A stretch of 64,000 bases of DNA from Gibbula magus (Eukaryota; Mollusca; Gastropoda; Trochida; Trochidae), in the NCBI GenBank assembly GCA_936450465.1, contig OW388301.1, positions 17,961,523 through 18,025,522 on the forward strand. The letters are read 5' to 3'. The notes under the pieces were generated by a model. The model did no database searches. It worked only from the letters and a program-made list of their open reading frames with translations, and was not told where the DNA came from. Of this stretch, positions 1-12,702 are shown in pieces; positions within the stretch are counted from its first letter, which is position 1; every line of letters starts with the position of its first letter. The translations under genes and the position numbers were made by a program.

Positions 1-1799
1 AAGCGAACTCCCTCAACGACCCCACCCCACGCCACATGTCGTTATCCACTTATAAGATGAGTATATTCATTCGAATTAAAGTCTGCACAGATATAAAATA
101 AATTCTAATCCCTTCCATATACATGTACATTGATTCCGAATGTGACCATAATAAAAGAATTCATATATATATATATGTAGTATATTGATACATTATAATA
201 TACATCTACATATTCTCACACAGACTGATACCTACAGTGAAATGATTAATATGTTATTGGGCTATTACACATTAAACATACATTTTTAGCGCTATTTTGG
301 GGTTTGTAACTTCTTCAAACCATGTTACTTCAAATATTAGCGACATATACATATACACAAAGACAATACACATATAAGGTTATGATTTCCATTTCATGTT
401 CACAAATACAGTTTAAATGATATTTATCAGACGAAAGTCATCTTTAGATCAAAACAAAAACGTTTATCCTAAGCTATAGGAGAGGGGAATTAAATTCGGG
501 TTTTAGGTCGTGAGCCCTGTGACCAGTATTTGTGGTCAGTGTATGAAACACTTTAAAACTGTAACAAGCCTCTTTAACTCAAAATCTTACAAGCCCCCAT
601 CAACCTTATCAAGCCCTAACATTTTAAAGTGATAATAAAAAGAGCACATTATTTAGTTCACACAGATATAACAATACATGGTGTTGTCGCGATATTGACT
701 TCATGACCCTCACAATATTATGTATCGATACAAAACATTATAAACAATATATTATGATACAAGTTTCGAGAAGGTTGGCAATACATCGATGTATCGTCAT
801 CAATGAGGATATAGCCCAATACCATTTTCTAACTATTAATATTAAATTCTCTTTAGAAAATAATTGAAATGAAGTAAAATAAATTCTATGAAATATCTTC
901 TTTAAAGAGTTGAAAATCTTCAAATTGCAAGTTGTTAATAGTTTGCATCAGATAATTCAGTTTCTCATTAATAATATTAGCACATTTTATGTTAGACTTA
1001 AAATGTGAGGTGAATTCCTTGTGTTTCAAAGTAAGAAATAGGTATTGGGATGTGTATCGTATCTTTATCAATGCATCATGATAATAATCATTGCGCATGT
1101 TATCAATCAATATTTTCTCCCTATATCGTATTGCTATGTAATACTGATATCGTGATATATCGTATCGCCACATTGACAATAATACACAGGGTTAGAGACT
1201 GTTCACAACATCTAAGCTTTCCAGATCCTTTTGTACTGGAAAAGAAGTTCAAATATGTCTCAAGCGACGACAACAGGATTCAGCCGTATATATGTAGATT
1301 AAATATTTATTAACTTATATATTTTCACTGTGAAAAAATAATTGCTAACCGAGTACATGTATCTGAATAGGACCTTAAAATATCACAAGTTTGACAAATT
1401 AATTTTGTAATGATCGAACCTGGATTCGAACATGCAACTCTTCGATTGGTAGTCAGGTGCTCTTAGAAACCTTAGGATTGTTTGACAGATAGAATAATGC
1501 ATTCGACTTAAGGCCGTTAACGCATGGAGCAGCATGGCAAAAACAAAATTTTAGCTGCCAATCACATCGCTTCGCATGGAAGTTTTGCGCTGCATGAGCA
1601 TGGAAGAATCCATATCATGAGGGTCATAGCTACTTGTACCATATCCGATGAATGATCACCGACATTTGCAAAATAATTGATTTTGGTGACCCGTAATTGA
1701 AATTTATTTTTTCAAATGTAAAATTGTCACATATGCATGTTTCGTGAGACCATACATGGATTAAGATAGAAAATGCATTCGGAGCAGTCGATTAGTTAA

Positions 1800-2030
1800 A
1801 AATAATCAACTCAAATAAATCAGACAAGAGTCATCATTTTATGCAAACAAAAAACAGCGTTCTTAAGCTTTTCGAACAGGAGAGGGAAATAAAATTATGT
1901 TTTTAGGTCGTGACCCCTTTGACCAATATTTGGGGTCATCGGGTCACCAAATCTTCTTGAGAAGAAGTAAAAAAACAAACTGAAATATGGACGGACGGAT
2001 GCCAGACACCAGCTCCACAAACGATCCAAA
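1800..2030 (+). mobile_element. Helentron-like core relic
   Basis: The stretch contains agagtcatc, a gaccaatatttggggtcatcgggtcac segment split by substitutions, the gagaagaagt motif, a ggacggacgg microsatellite and the gccagacacc motif. These occur in the same order as in the better-preserved elements at 46.6-47.7 kb and 40.7-41.6 kb. A second copy lies at about 4110-4310, where part of the microsatellite is lost. No clear ends are visible, so this is an old fragment. Confidence 0.5.
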
Positions 2031-2110
2031 CACACAAGAATGATCTGCTATATATGTATATATCTCCTGGCGTCCTCAAGTAACGTTACTCATTGTATAT
2101 AATTATTTAC

Positions 2111-2239
2111 CTTCGTCACAAAGTGTTCCTGTTTTCCCCGCAGAGCAGGTACATGTCCCCGTTTCTTTGTTACAGACATCAGAACATCCAGAGCTGCACT
2201 CAGATCGACAGTCTGGTCCATAGTGGCCATCCATACACT
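2111..2239 (-). CDS. EGF-like domain exon (copy 1)
   Basis: Reading the minus strand, an acceptor ending in aacag precedes a 129-nt open frame that ends at gacgaag followed by gtaaataa, a good donor. The frame begins and ends in phase 1 and encodes 43 residues with eight cysteines in the spacing of laminin/MEGF-type EGF repeats; recognisable parts are GHYGPDCRSEC, CNKETGTCTC and GKTGTLCDEG. Such repeats form extracellular disulfide-bonded modules in scavenger receptors and multiple-EGF proteins. The symmetrical phase lets the exon be repeated or skipped without a frameshift, and an identical exon lies 2295 bp away. The exon is downstream, in transcript order, of the CUB exons at 7.9-62 kb, which suggests but does not prove one gene. 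No initiation codon is expected in an internal exon. Confidence 0.82.
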
Positions 2240-2313
2240 CTGTTACATGTACCAAGCACAGTGCATGTCATCATTTGGCAAATAAATATCTGACACACGA
2301 ATGAAAATTCATG

Positions 2314-4608
2314 AAAGCGAACTCCCTCAACGACCCCACCCCACGCCACATGTCGTTATCCACTTATAAGATGAGTATATTCATTTGAATTAAATTCTGC
2401 ACAGATATAAAATAAATTCTAATCCCTTCCATATACATGTACATTGATTCCGAATGTGACCATAATAAAAGAATTCATATATATATCTGTAGTATATTGA
2501 TACATTATAATATACATCTACATATTCTCACACAGACTGATACCTACAGTGAAATGATTAATATGTTATTGGGCTATTACACATTAAACATACATTTTTA
2601 GCGCTATTTTGGGGTTTGTAACTTCTTCAAACCATGTTACTTCAAATATTAGCGACATATACATATACACAAAGACAATACACATATAAGGTTATGATTT
2701 CCATTTCATGTTCACAAATACAGTTTAAATGATATTTATCAGACGAAAGTCATCTTTAGATCAAAACAAAAACTTTTATCCTAAGCTATAGGAGAGGGGA
2801 ATTAAATTCGGGTTTTAGGTCGTGAGCCCTGTGACCAGTATTTGTGGTCAGTGTATGAAACACTTTAAAACTGTAACAAGCCTCTTTAACTCAAAATCTT
2901 ACAAGCCCCCATCAACCTTATCAAGCCCTAAAATTTTAAAGTGATAATAAAAAGAGCACATTATTTAGTTCACACAGATATAACAATACATGGTGTTGTC
3001 GCGATATTGACTTCATGACCCTCACAATATTATGTATCGATACAAAACATTATAAACAATATATTATGATACAAGTTTCGAGAAGGTTGGCAATACATCG
3101 ATGTATCGCCATCAATGAGGATATAGCCCAATACCATTTTCTAACTATTAATATTAAATTCTCTTTAGAAAATAATTGAAATGAAGTAAAATAAATTCTA
3201 TGAAATATCTTCTTTAAAGAGTTGAAAATCTTCAAATTGCAAGTTGTTAATAGTTTACATCAGATAATTCAGTTTCTCATTAATAATATTAGCACATTTT
3301 ATGTTAGACTTAAAATGTGAGGTGAATTCCTTGTGTTTCAAAGTAAGAAATAGGTATTGGGATGTGTATCGTATCTTTATCAATGCATCATGATAATAAT
3401 CATTGCGCATGTTATCAATCAATATTTTCTCCCTATATCGTATTGCTATGTAATACTGATATCGTGATATATCGTATCGCCACATTGACCATAATACACA
3501 GGGTTAGAGACTGTTCACAACATCTAAGCTTTCCAGATCCTTTTGTACTGGAAAAGAAGTTCAAATATGTCTCAAGCGACGACAACAGGATTCAGCCGTA
3601 TATATGTGATTAAATATTTATTAACTTATATATTTTCACTGTGAAAAAGTAATTGCTAACCGAGTACATGTATCTGAATAGGACCTTAAAATATCACAAG
3701 TTTGACAAATTAATTTTGTAATGATCGAACCTGGATTCGAACATGCAACTCTTCGATTGGTAGTCAGGTGCTCTTAGAAACCTTAGGATTGTTTGACAGA
3801 TAGAATAATGCATTCGACTTAAGGCCGTTAACGCATGGAGCAGCATGGCAAAAACAAAATTTTAGCTGCCAATCACATCGCTTCGCATGGAAGTTTTGCG
3901 CTGCATGAGCATGGAAGAATCCATATCATGAGGGTCATAGCTACTTGTACCATATCCGATGAATGATCACCGACATTTGCAAAATAATTGATTTTGGTGA
4001 CCCGTAATTGAAATTTATTTTTTCAAATGTAAAATTGTCACATATGCATGTTTCGTGAGACCATACATGGATTAAGATAGAAAATGCATTCGGAGCAGTG
4101 GATTAGTTAAAAATAATCAACTGAAATAAATCAGACAAGAGTCATCATTTTATGCAAACAAAAAACAGCGTTCTTAAGCTTTTCGAACAGGAGAGGGAAA
4201 TAAAATTATGTTTTTAGGTCGTGACCCCTTTGACCAATATTTGGGGTCATCGGGTCACCAAATCTTCTTGAGAAGAAGTAAAAAAACAAACGGATGCCAG
4301 ACACCAGCTCCACAAACGATCCAAACACACAAGAATGATCTGCTATATATGTATATATCTCCTGGCGTCCTCAAGTAACGTTACTCATTGTATATAATTA
4401 TTTACCTTCGTCACAAAGTGTTCCTGTTTTCCCCGCAGAGCAGGTACATGTCCCCGTTTCTTTGTTACAGACATCAGAACATCCAGAGCTGCACTCAGAT
4501 CGACAGTCTGGTCCATAGTGGCCATCCATACACTCTGTTACATGTACCAAGCACAGTGCATGTCATCATTTGGCAAATAAATATCTGACACTGGAATGAA
4601 AATTCATG
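2314..4608. repeat. 2.3-kb tandem unit, copy 2
   Basis: This is a nearly exact repeat of 1-2313. Differences are scattered single bases plus loss of about 15 bp at the microsatellite near 4290. The high identity, introns included, shows that the duplication is recent or has been homogenised by gene conversion. Confidence 0.93.
4406..4534 (-). CDS. EGF-like domain exon (copy 2)
   Basis: The exon has the same 129-nt phase 1-1 structure, acceptor and donor as the exon at 2111-2239, and every base I compared is the same. It would insert a second identical 43-residue, eight-cysteine EGF module into the same transcript. Because both splice sites and the branch region are also duplicated, tandem inclusion needs no new signals. 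The exon is real by frame, phase and family pattern; whether both copies are spliced together is not visible from DNA. Confidence 0.82.
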
Positions 4609-5910
4609 AAAGCAAACTCCCTCAACGACCCCACCCCACATGTCGTTATCCACTTATTAGATGAGTATATTCATTCGAATTAAATTCTGCACAGATATAT
4701 AATAAATTCTAATCCCTTCCATATACATGTACATTGATTCCTAATGTGACCATAATAAAAGGTTTCATATATATATCTGTAGTATATTGATACATTATAA
4801 CATACGTCTACATATTCTCACATAGGCTGATACCTACAGTGAAATGATTTATATGGTATACATTTTTAAGCGCTATTTTGGGGTTTGTAACTTCGTCAAA
4901 CCATGTTAATTCAAATATTAGCGACATATACATATACATAAAGACAATACAAACATAAGGTTATGGTTTCCATTTCATTTTCACAAGTACAGTTTAAATG
5001 ATATTTATCAGACGAAACTCATCTTTTGATCAAAACAAAAACATCTCTCCTAAGCTATAGGAGAGGGGAATTAAATTCGGGTTTTAAATCGTGAGCCTTG
5101 TGACCAGTATTTGTGGTCAGTGTATGAAACACTTTAAAACTGTAACAAGCCAACAAGTCTCTTTAACTCAAAATCTTACAAGCCCCCATCAACCTTATCA
5201 AGCCCTCAAATTTTAAAGTGTTAATAAAAAGAGCACATTATTTAGTTCACACAGATATAACAATACATGGTGTTGTCGCGATATTGACTTCATGACCCTC
5301 ACAATATTATGTATCGATACAAAACATTATAAACAATATATTATGATGCAAGTTTCGAGAAGGTTGGCAATACATCGATGTATCGCCATCAATGAGGATA
5401 TAGCCCAATACCATTTTCTAACTATTAATAATAAATTCTCTTTAGAAAATAATTGAAATGAAGTAAAATAAATTCTATAAAATATCTTCTTTAAAGAGTT
5501 GAACATCTTCAAATTGCAAGTTGTTAATAGTTTGCATCAGCTAATTCAGTTTCTAATTAATAATATTAACACATTTTATGTTAGACTTAAAATGTGAGGT
5601 GAATTCCTTGTGTTTCAAAGTAAGAAATAGGTGTTGGGATGTGTATCATATCTTTATCAATGCATCATGATAATAATCATTGCGCATGTTACCAATCAAT
5701 ATTTTCTCAATACATAGTATTGCTACATAAGACTGATATCGTGATATATCGTATCGCCACATTGACCACAATACACATGGTTAGAGTCTGTTCACAACAA
5801 CATCTAAGCTTTCCAGATCCTTTTGTACTGGAAAAGAAGTTCAAATATGTCGCAAGCGACGACAACAGGATTCAGCCGTATATATGTGATTAAATATTTA
5901 TTAACTTATT
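4609..5910. repeat. 2.3-kb tandem unit, copy 3, truncated
   Basis: This follows copy 2 directly and matches the first 1.3 kb of the unit with many more substitutions and small gaps, for example loss of the ttattgggctattacac stretch near 4855. Similarity stops at about 5910, before the part that carries the EGF exon. It is therefore an older, partial copy with no exon. Confidence 0.88.
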
Positions 5911-6300
5911 TCAGCAATCCTCACCATTTCTGCAAGTTTCTGCAAGTTGTGATTAAAATACATCAAAGAAAGGAGACATGAATAAGTCATTTTCCAACAG
6001 TAGCATTCTGTACTTGCTGTTTCCGATTTATCTGTTACAATTATACTTCAAGTTGAAATATAATCAGAAAAGAAATATAGATTTTATCCTTTTCAGTATT
6101 CTGGATGAAAATTGTGAATAAAGAAATTTATTACTCAATATTCATTGCTGTTCTATTCTTAAAGTCTAGTGGTCTAAGGGAAGCAACTGCAGGAAAAGAC
6201 CAATTCTAGCGAAGCTTCATAAAATCTTTGCAAACTTCTTCACTCCACAAAGCAAGTTGTGAACTTGTAATGTTTAAAATCCCTCAGTTATATGAATTAT
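5911..6300. other. Unique intron-like DNA
   Basis: AT-rich sequence with no open frame, repeat or RNA gene that I can recognise. Confidence 0.5.
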
Positions 6301-7466
6301 CGAGTTAATGATCCTTTTGCTAATTAGGGGGATATGTTGTCTGTCTGATAAGGTATTATCAACATGCTATGATTTTCCATTGCTGAGTAAGGGCATGATA
6401 AAGACACGCTACAAAACCGATTTTGGAAAAGTCGCCTAAATCTGATTGCTCACTTTGAAAAAAGTATAAGGAGTTCGCCAATAAAATCAAATGCCTCAGC
6501 TACATATCAATCTAAGTTTCAGGACTTAGATGCAACTATCTTTAAAGTGGTTTTTCCGCGAAAGTGCACCGTCAAAAACTTTGAAAAAGGTTAAAATTCA
6601 ATATGGCGTCGAAACCAAGTGATCCACGACTTCGCCATGACAACATATTTTGCTTGTCTAGTTATAAAGCATCTTTTAAAATAAGTTGCGAGTTTCTAGT
6701 ATATCTCTGGGAGTATTAAGACCCAAATTTAACATGTAAAAATCCGAAAAATTTAATTCGTCAGTATTTACCATTTTTCTCGTATTGTCCTTGCGCATCT
6801 TTGCAAAAGGTTTCAGGTCTCTGAGAGGATTTTGAAATATCTACCTATGTTAAAGTTTTTCTTTATTATGACCGGAAATGACTTACGCGATTCATAAAGA
6901 CCATACGTCCTGTCTTACTCTCTTATTACTGTCTTATTCGGTGGTGGGTTTTTGAATTATCTTCCTTGAAAGTTCGCGAAATGTCATTGTGAAAACTGTG
7001 TTAAGGTTTCTCTCTCAAAAGAACAACCTTATTATTCCCCAATGCTTGAGCTGTATAGCAAACCAAGTGTCAGCCCTTAGATGCTTATATCTTCAGAATG
7101 GTGTTTCCGCAAAAGTACATGGGCTCCGAAAATTTGGAAAAGTTGAAAAATTCAAGATGGCAGCTAAACCATGTGACCTACGACTTCGCCAAGGTTTTAC
7201 TTTATTGCTCGCAAGGTCTCTATGTGCATATTGAAAAATTTACCCATGTTAAGTCGTGACCCATGTGACCAACAGGTCACCAAATCTACAATTTACAATC
7301 CCAATCGACCAATGAGACGGTACATAGAATTTAAGCTTCCTAGAGTTATTTGTTTTGGACAGGAAGTTTGCGGAGAGACAAATTGATTGCCGGACACCGG
7401 AAGCCATACCATGCCATGCCATGCCATGTCATAAGCCCATTGGGCCTTTCAGGCCTGATAAGCTAA
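6301..7466 (+). mobile_element. Old Helentron-like element, family 1
   Basis: The right end is diagnostic: gccggacacc, a catgccatgccatgcc run, then gggcctttcaggcctgataagctaa ending in CTAA at 7463-7466. That is a short hairpin (ggcc/ggcc) followed by a CTRR terminus. Upstream, two diverged core units are visible: the motif pairs near 6570-6660 (ttgaaaaaggttaaaattc, ccacgacttcgcca) recur near 7130-7200 (ttggaaaagttgaaaaattc, ctacgacttcgcca). The left end is not defined, so the start is approximate. No protein is encoded. Confidence 0.6.
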
Positions 7467-7675
7467 AAATATACACGAACCTTACGTTTCTATTTAAGGT
7501 TCAAACAAGTGACACCCCCATAGAGTCACTCATCATGCCTGGAAACAGCAGGAAATGAATTCATATTGGTCTAATCCATGGAAGGGATCAAGAGTGACAT
7601 GTGTGCCAAGTTTAGTAAAACTAGCAAGTCCTCATAGAGCCATGTTTAAGATGTTTGGCGGCTGGAACTAGCTAG

Positions 7676-7806
7676 CTATTGATGTTCAACAGTATAACAT
7701 TGCAACAAAAACTTACTGCATGTAGAACCGTTTCTCAGCAATAACAGATGCCAAGTACGAACCATTGACCCTGGACTGATCGCATTAACCACTAAGCTAT
7801 CTGACC
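7676..7806 (-). mobile_element. SINE relic
   Basis: On the minus strand this resembles the head and middle of the window's tRNA-derived SINE: attgcaacaa.cttactg.atgtagaac.gtt.tctca followed by a degraded B-box and aaccactaagct. It is short and strongly diverged. Confidence 0.45.
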
Positions 7807-7932
7807 TGAATTTGGAAATTATCAGTGTTGATATAATGTAGAGGATCGGGGACCCACAGAAGACTGTCTCGTTGTCTTTTACAATATAATAAGATACTCT
7901 TCTCAAAGAATATTTCATTTTGTCGTTCTTAC

Positions 7933-8019
7933 CTCTTAGTTTATAGTTGATTTCAAAGCCAGGTTTAGTAACGCCACGATTGCTCTTGAAACGCAATGTC
8001 ATGGAATTGTTGAAGCTAT
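7933..8019 (-). CDS. CUB domain exon, C-terminal part (type I, 10-kb copy)
   Basis: The minus strand shows acceptor tttcttag, 87 open nucleotides, then donor gtaagaac. Joined in phase to the exon at 10498-10731 it completes a CUB domain; this part encodes FNNSMTLRFKSN and PGFEINYKL, the last beta strands of the fold. CUB domains are about 110-residue extracellular modules that bind proteins or glycans, often through calcium. Both borders are phase 1. The 2.5-kb intron to its partner holds an intact SINE at 9076-9356. It has no cysteines, as in the other copies of this exon. Confidence 0.83.
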
Positions 8020-9064
8020 CTAAGAAACAGAACAGAAAGGGAAGAGGTTAGAAACAAGATCTGGTCTTTGAATATAACAATTCTCTTTGACCACAACAAA
8101 ATAATATCGGAAGAGTATGTCAATTTTATGTCTATGAAAAGTTGTTACAAACCATTTAGGGTGTATCCCAATATGCAGACTGTGAACTTACAATTTCGGA
8201 ATATTTTACCATTCAATGAGAAAGTCAAAGTTCTTTGATGTATTCTAGGCCTCCATCCTCTAAACACTTGAGCTACATGCATTATTAATCAACAGTGCAA
8301 TAATAAATAATTTGGATACAAAGGAGATTGATTTCAACATATCATCTCGATGAGATATAGCATAGGTAACATACTGTGTAAGTCTAAGAATGCTGCTATT
8401 GTTATCAGAAGAAAGGATTTCTTTAAACGCTAAAGTAGGAGTCTTTGAAAAAACAAGAATCTGGGATATATTGTTTACATAACTCGTCGTAAAGTTGACA
8501 AACAAATAAAAAGTGGAATTTAGTTTTTTGTATATTATCTTTTCTCAAAATTGACATTTATTATCAAAGGTTATACAATATAGTGTTACAGGAGAGGATA
8601 AAGAATCTCATTACACAAACCGATAAACTGTATAAATAGAAAACGGTTATCGATATTGGTAGAAAATGATACATATAAAGCTGCAATTTTGTGGAACTTT
8701 TTCAGTGTAAAACGTAGATATCTGGGTAATATGCGATTTTGAGAGTTTAGACAGCAAGATGTTTGACCATATTTAAAACTCTACTTTGAGTCATCAGGTT
8801 TTGCTACATCATTCAGAACACTTAAACTACCTTCGAGTGACCATTTTAATGTGAACACTTTCATGTGAACACAATAATGTGAACACATTAAATGGCCGTT
8901 CGATGGAAATGGACTCACATGGCTTAACCGAACCATGTACAAATATACTTTAGATATCTTTTTATTAATTCAGGAGAATCATTTAGTCACTGGTAACACT
9001 TATTTGCCTTTTTGCACTTTATTTCAGTTAGCAGAACGTGCCACAGCGCCTGTAATAGCTACTG
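8020..9064. other. Intron between two CUB exons
   Basis: AT-rich intronic DNA. I see no exon, RNA gene or repeat in it; a short atgtgaac motif occurs three times at 8850-8885. Confidence 0.5.
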
Positions 9065-9075
9065 TACATAAAGGA

Positions 9076-9356
9076 GGTGAGATGAGATTGGGTTTAACGA
9101 CGCTTACGAGAGTATTCACTTATATCACGTAGCACCATATGGCTATACATTGCAGTGAAACCTGCGAGCATCGGCTGAAAGTAGCGAACAATGGTTGGTA
9201 CTGCGCTGTAATTCAGTGTAGCATTGCATCAACACCTTACTGTGTGTAGAACAGTTCTCTACTGCAGACAAAATTGCCGTGCTCCTGGCGGAATTCGAAC
9301 CACGGACCACTTGATCAGAAGCCCAAAGTTCTAACCACTGCGATACCCAGCCCCCT
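9076..9356 (-). mobile_element. Full-length tRNA-derived SINE with target-site duplication
   Basis: The minus strand reads tRNA-like head (B-box ggttcgaattcc with changes, cagtggttagaac), the conserved middle around gtagagaactgttctacac, and the tail gcgtcgttaaaccc. The 11-bp direct repeat tacataaagga flanks it at 9065-9075 and 9357-9367. It is absent from the equivalent introns at 42.2-42.6 kb and 61.6-61.97 kb, so it inserted after the type I CUB copies separated. Confidence 0.88.
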
Positions 9357-9367
9357 TACATAAAGGA

Positions 9368-10497
9368 AAACATTCGATGGTTTTTGTTGATCCACTTGTA
9401 CCTGCCTTCATTTATCATAAAGGTGTCAGATGTTAATCAATAAACACCTGAACATCTTGGATGTTATATGTGAAAGATATTTTTGGGTTTGGAATAAACT
9501 TTAAAATATTGTATATGAATCATTTTGTGAGCTATTATGTCGACTAATCTATATCTAATGTCGACTGCCAATCTTGATTTAACACATTAAACGTTGTTTC
9601 TCGAAATTGATACAATAAAAGGTCTATATTGCGCACAGCCTTGCTCAGCCAAACAAAACCATTATCATGAGAACACCGAATATTTCGATCATAGGATGCC
9701 CATGTTACTTTACCTAAATTGTCTAAATGAACAAGCATGTCTTGAGCCTTTTAAGAAAGTCTTAATTCATGTATACATATCATTTTCAACCCACATTTGA
9801 ACATCTACGATACACACCTCTGTTTGTTTTATCATATGTATGAATTTCAATTGCAAATATTTTAAACGTGGTAAGGGTCATGTTGGAGTAAATTTCATTT
9901 CTTTACCCCTGTCTTCATTAAAACAAGATATTTTAACTAAAATTTAACAATAGTCACCAATTAATTCATTCAAACAACTGCAGATAAGTATTATTGAATC
10001 GTGTGCCTGATTGACAGCAAAGTTATGAAAGCTTTATTTTCTCGTAATTTTAAATCAGCAAGAGATTTCTTCAAACTTACTAACAAACACAAATTAAAAG
10101 TATGCATGCTCGTTGTTTTACTATAACCGACTGATTATAATTAACAAACTTTCCTTCCTTACTACCGGTCCACCTTTACTGAAGATCTCAACATTTGTTT
10201 AATCCAAATTTACAGTTAATTTATATATTTTAGAGTAACGTATCGTACTCTGATACTGATGATGCTGAAATAAGGGCAACGTCGTTGGCATATAGAAGTA
10301 TAAACATTAAACATTGAAATTGTTAGATCTGACTTGAAAACGTCACATCACCAGCAATACATTAAGGTAACCGAAGGTACAGCTCTAACATCAGATGGCA
10401 ATTATCATTCACAGTATATCAAAACAATAGGTCAAAGGACACACATTGGCAATATATAGTCTTATATCCAGAACATATTCAGAAAGGCATTACTTAC
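9368..10497. other. Remainder of the CUB intron
   Basis: AT-rich and non-coding. The last 120 bp before the exon match the introns next to 42612 and 61970, which shows the common origin of the three type I copies. Confidence 0.55.
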
Positions 10498-10731
10498 ATG
10501 TACGGGTTGTTCCCTGAGGACTGGTGCCACTAAATGCCTCATTGTCAATGTAGAGTTTATCCCAGTATGATTCTGTACTGAACAGTTCAAACGTAAACTC
10601 GATGGATTTATAACGGTTTCCAGCGGTGATGGTGTAGAAACATCTTGCATTGTTTGGGTAGTCAGGCTCAGAGGATCCTGTTTTCGGACTGCTTATTACA
10701 CCAGATTCCTTTGTGTACGTTGTATGACAAT
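10498..10731 (-). CDS. CUB domain exon, N-terminal part (type I, 10-kb copy)
   Basis: The minus strand shows acceptor attttcag, 234 open nucleotides and donor gtaagtaa, phase 1 at both ends. The product has the CUB pattern: C1 in CHTTYTKESG, GVISSPKTG, YPNNARCFY (C2), then IEFTFELF and WDKLYIDNEAFSG, the acidic calcium-site region. C1 and C2 are 26-28 residues apart as usual; C3 and C4 are missing. Its second half is the exon at 7933-8019. The subtype matches the exons at 42612-42842 and 61970-62200, but this copy has one extra codon (SEPDYP) and WD where the others have CCD. Likely part of a secreted or membrane protein with many CUB domains. Confidence 0.85.
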
Positions 10732-11348
10732 CTGAAAATATAAATTATTATATTAACTACAATGATAAGAAACTCACTGTACATTTGCCAAGGTCATTAT
10801 GTGGTCAAACACTGACAATGAATTACTATATATATCAAATATGAAATATAGCGTAAAGCTTCATACAATATCCAAACTTTGGCAGTGAATAGCTAACATT
10901 CGGTTTTGTGCTACAGTACAGGTAGATTACTCGAGAAAAAATAGTGGGAGGGACTTACCAGTGACCCAACACCCGACAATACCAATCGACGCATAGATAG
11001 TACATATAACATATTTAGCAAAGCAATACCTATCTAAATAGGAAGTACTAAAATTGCAAAAGCTAATGGAATTTAAATAATAAAATTTCAGTCATGTGTA
11101 CGAAACACAATACACAAAGCATGCAACATTGGACAAGTGCCATGTATATCCACGCTTCGAAAAAGCAAAATTACATAAATATTAGCAAACAATACATGTA
11201 AAAAAGAAAAAAATTATAAACATAATGACACCAGGATACTGATGCAAAGGCTAAGTTTCATGGAAAAGGTAAGATGTTTCTTGTGACATGTTGGCTTACA
11301 ACAAAGGGGAGGAATTCGATTGGGCTGAAGGATCATGGGTGACATAGT

Positions 11349-11647
11349 TAGGTGAGATGAGGTGAGTACGGGTTTAACGCCGATTTCAAGAGTATTTCAC
11401 GTATATCGCGGCTGTTAGTTTTATGGCAGGGAGAAAGCCTACAACGCCATGTGGCTATGCATTGCGGTGAAACCTGCGAGCATCGGCTGGAACTAGCGAA
11501 CCATGGGTGGTACTATGCTGAAATTCAGTGTAGCATTGCACCCGAACCTTACTGCGTGTAGAACAGTTCTCTACTGCAGACAAAGTTGCCGTGCCCCTGG
11601 CAGGATTCGAACCCCGGACCTCTTGACCCGAAGCCGAACACGCTAAC
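11349..11647 (-). mobile_element. SINE with 12-bp target-site duplication, head-truncated
   Basis: The minus strand carries B-box ggttcgaatcc, the gtagagaactgttctacacgc motif and the aaatactcttgaaatcggcgttaaaccc tail region. The direct repeat gggtgacatagt lies at 11337-11348 and 11648-11659. The tRNA head stops inside gttagcg, so the insertion is 5'-truncated. The same copy with the same flanks is at 48488-48785. Confidence 0.88.
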
Positions 11648-11789
11648 GGGTGACATAGTGCACAAGTGTGCATGTTTCTGGCTGTGGAGACTCAGCAGTG
11701 TACGTTGTGTATCTCCATACTTGCTTCAGGTATGATTTGATGTTAGATGTTCGTAAACAAACAAAGGGAATTCATTTAATTGTAAATGT

Positions 11790-12290
11790 AGTAAATGAAA
11801 AAATATATCTGGTGGGTGAAGTTTCCCACTAAACCAACACACGTGTTTTCTTCACATCAAATGATGACGGTTCATTGTTTACTGTTCCCATATTAATACT
11901 CAATAAACAAGTCTCCAAATTTATGAAAAATGTAAATGTCGACAAAAGTGGTGTGTCCACAATTTCAACCAGTTCTCACCCACATCGGACAGAGCCCCCG
12001 AGAGCTTATAAGGCATACACACATTATATATTACATCTTAGTAAAATCAGATCGAACATAACTCTCAAGAATGCTCGGCAGATTAATCTGATGTGGATGA
12101 GATTGTGTGTAGTTATGTATTGTGTACGTGAGGTAATCAAACAGAGCGTCCTTGCACAAAGCAATCAGGTGTTAACGGGTCACTGAATGCGATGATAAAT
12201 AGGATACCAATATAAAGTTGGTTTGTGAAATGAGCCCCTTGCCTTTTATCAAGCAATTAGATGAGCAATCGTGAACATTAATAGTCTGTC
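11790..12290. repeat. Intron segment present in all three large units
   Basis: This stretch (gaagtttcccact, gcatacacac, cttgcacaaagca, ccccttgccttttat) occurs again at about 48935-49450 and, more diverged, at 62718-63545. In the third location part of it is tandemly amplified. It marks the start of a repeating genomic unit. The open frame at 11875-12186 is not conserved and I do not regard it as a gene. Confidence 0.75.
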
Positions 12291-12299
12291 AAGGATGAT

Positions 12300-12562
12300 T
12301 TGTCATTTATAGCCGCTTTCAGTAGAATTCACTTGTATCACAGTTTCAGCAGGGAGAAAGACTGCATCACCATCATTGAAATGCATTTCGATGAAGCCTG
12401 CAACTAGCGAACCATTACAACAGTATAGCATTGAAATGAAACCTTAGTGCTGGTGGTACAGTTCTCTACACCAGGTGAATTTTCCAAGCCCCTGGCAGGA
12501 TTCAAACTTTGACATGTTGATCCGAAGCTGAAACCGTTAACCACTGCTCTATGCAGCCAAGG
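12300..12562 (-). mobile_element. Diverged SINE
   Basis: Minus-strand SINE remnant with cagtggttaacggtt, ggtgtagagaactgtacca and a degraded central region; the partner copy is at about 49440-49712. More diverged than the other SINEs, so older. Confidence 0.65.
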
Positions 12563-12702
12563 ATGAACAAGAGTATTAAGTGCTAAGTGAGTATCAGTGT
12601 TAACATAGATCACAGATTGAAGACTGTCTTATTTTTTTTCTATATTTAAAATATAAGACGGATACGCTTTCAATAAAATACTTAGTATATTTGTGCTCTT
12701 AC

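Larger units (their letters stand above)
1..2313. repeat. 2.3-kb tandem unit, copy 1 (carries an EGF exon)
   Basis: The opening motif aagcgaactccctcaacgac recurs at 2314 and, with one change, at 4609. The first two copies match almost base for base over their whole length. The unit holds AT-rich intron-like DNA, two diverged internal copies of a Helentron-like core (about 428-545 and 1822-1945) and one EGF-like exon on the minus strand near its end. Nothing else in the unit reads as coding; the short open frames at 738-1313 sit in low-complexity DNA and look accidental. The true edge of the unit may lie left of the window. Confidence 0.93.

Noticed and set aside
738..1313. Short open frames repeated in the 2.3-kb units (61-97 codons)
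   Set aside because: They overlap on both strands, lie in low-complexity AT-rich DNA and have no domain; their conservation is explained by the tandem duplication.
4609..5910. A third EGF exon
   Set aside because: The third copy of the unit ends before the exon; no EGF pattern is found on either strand at 5.6-7.0 kb.
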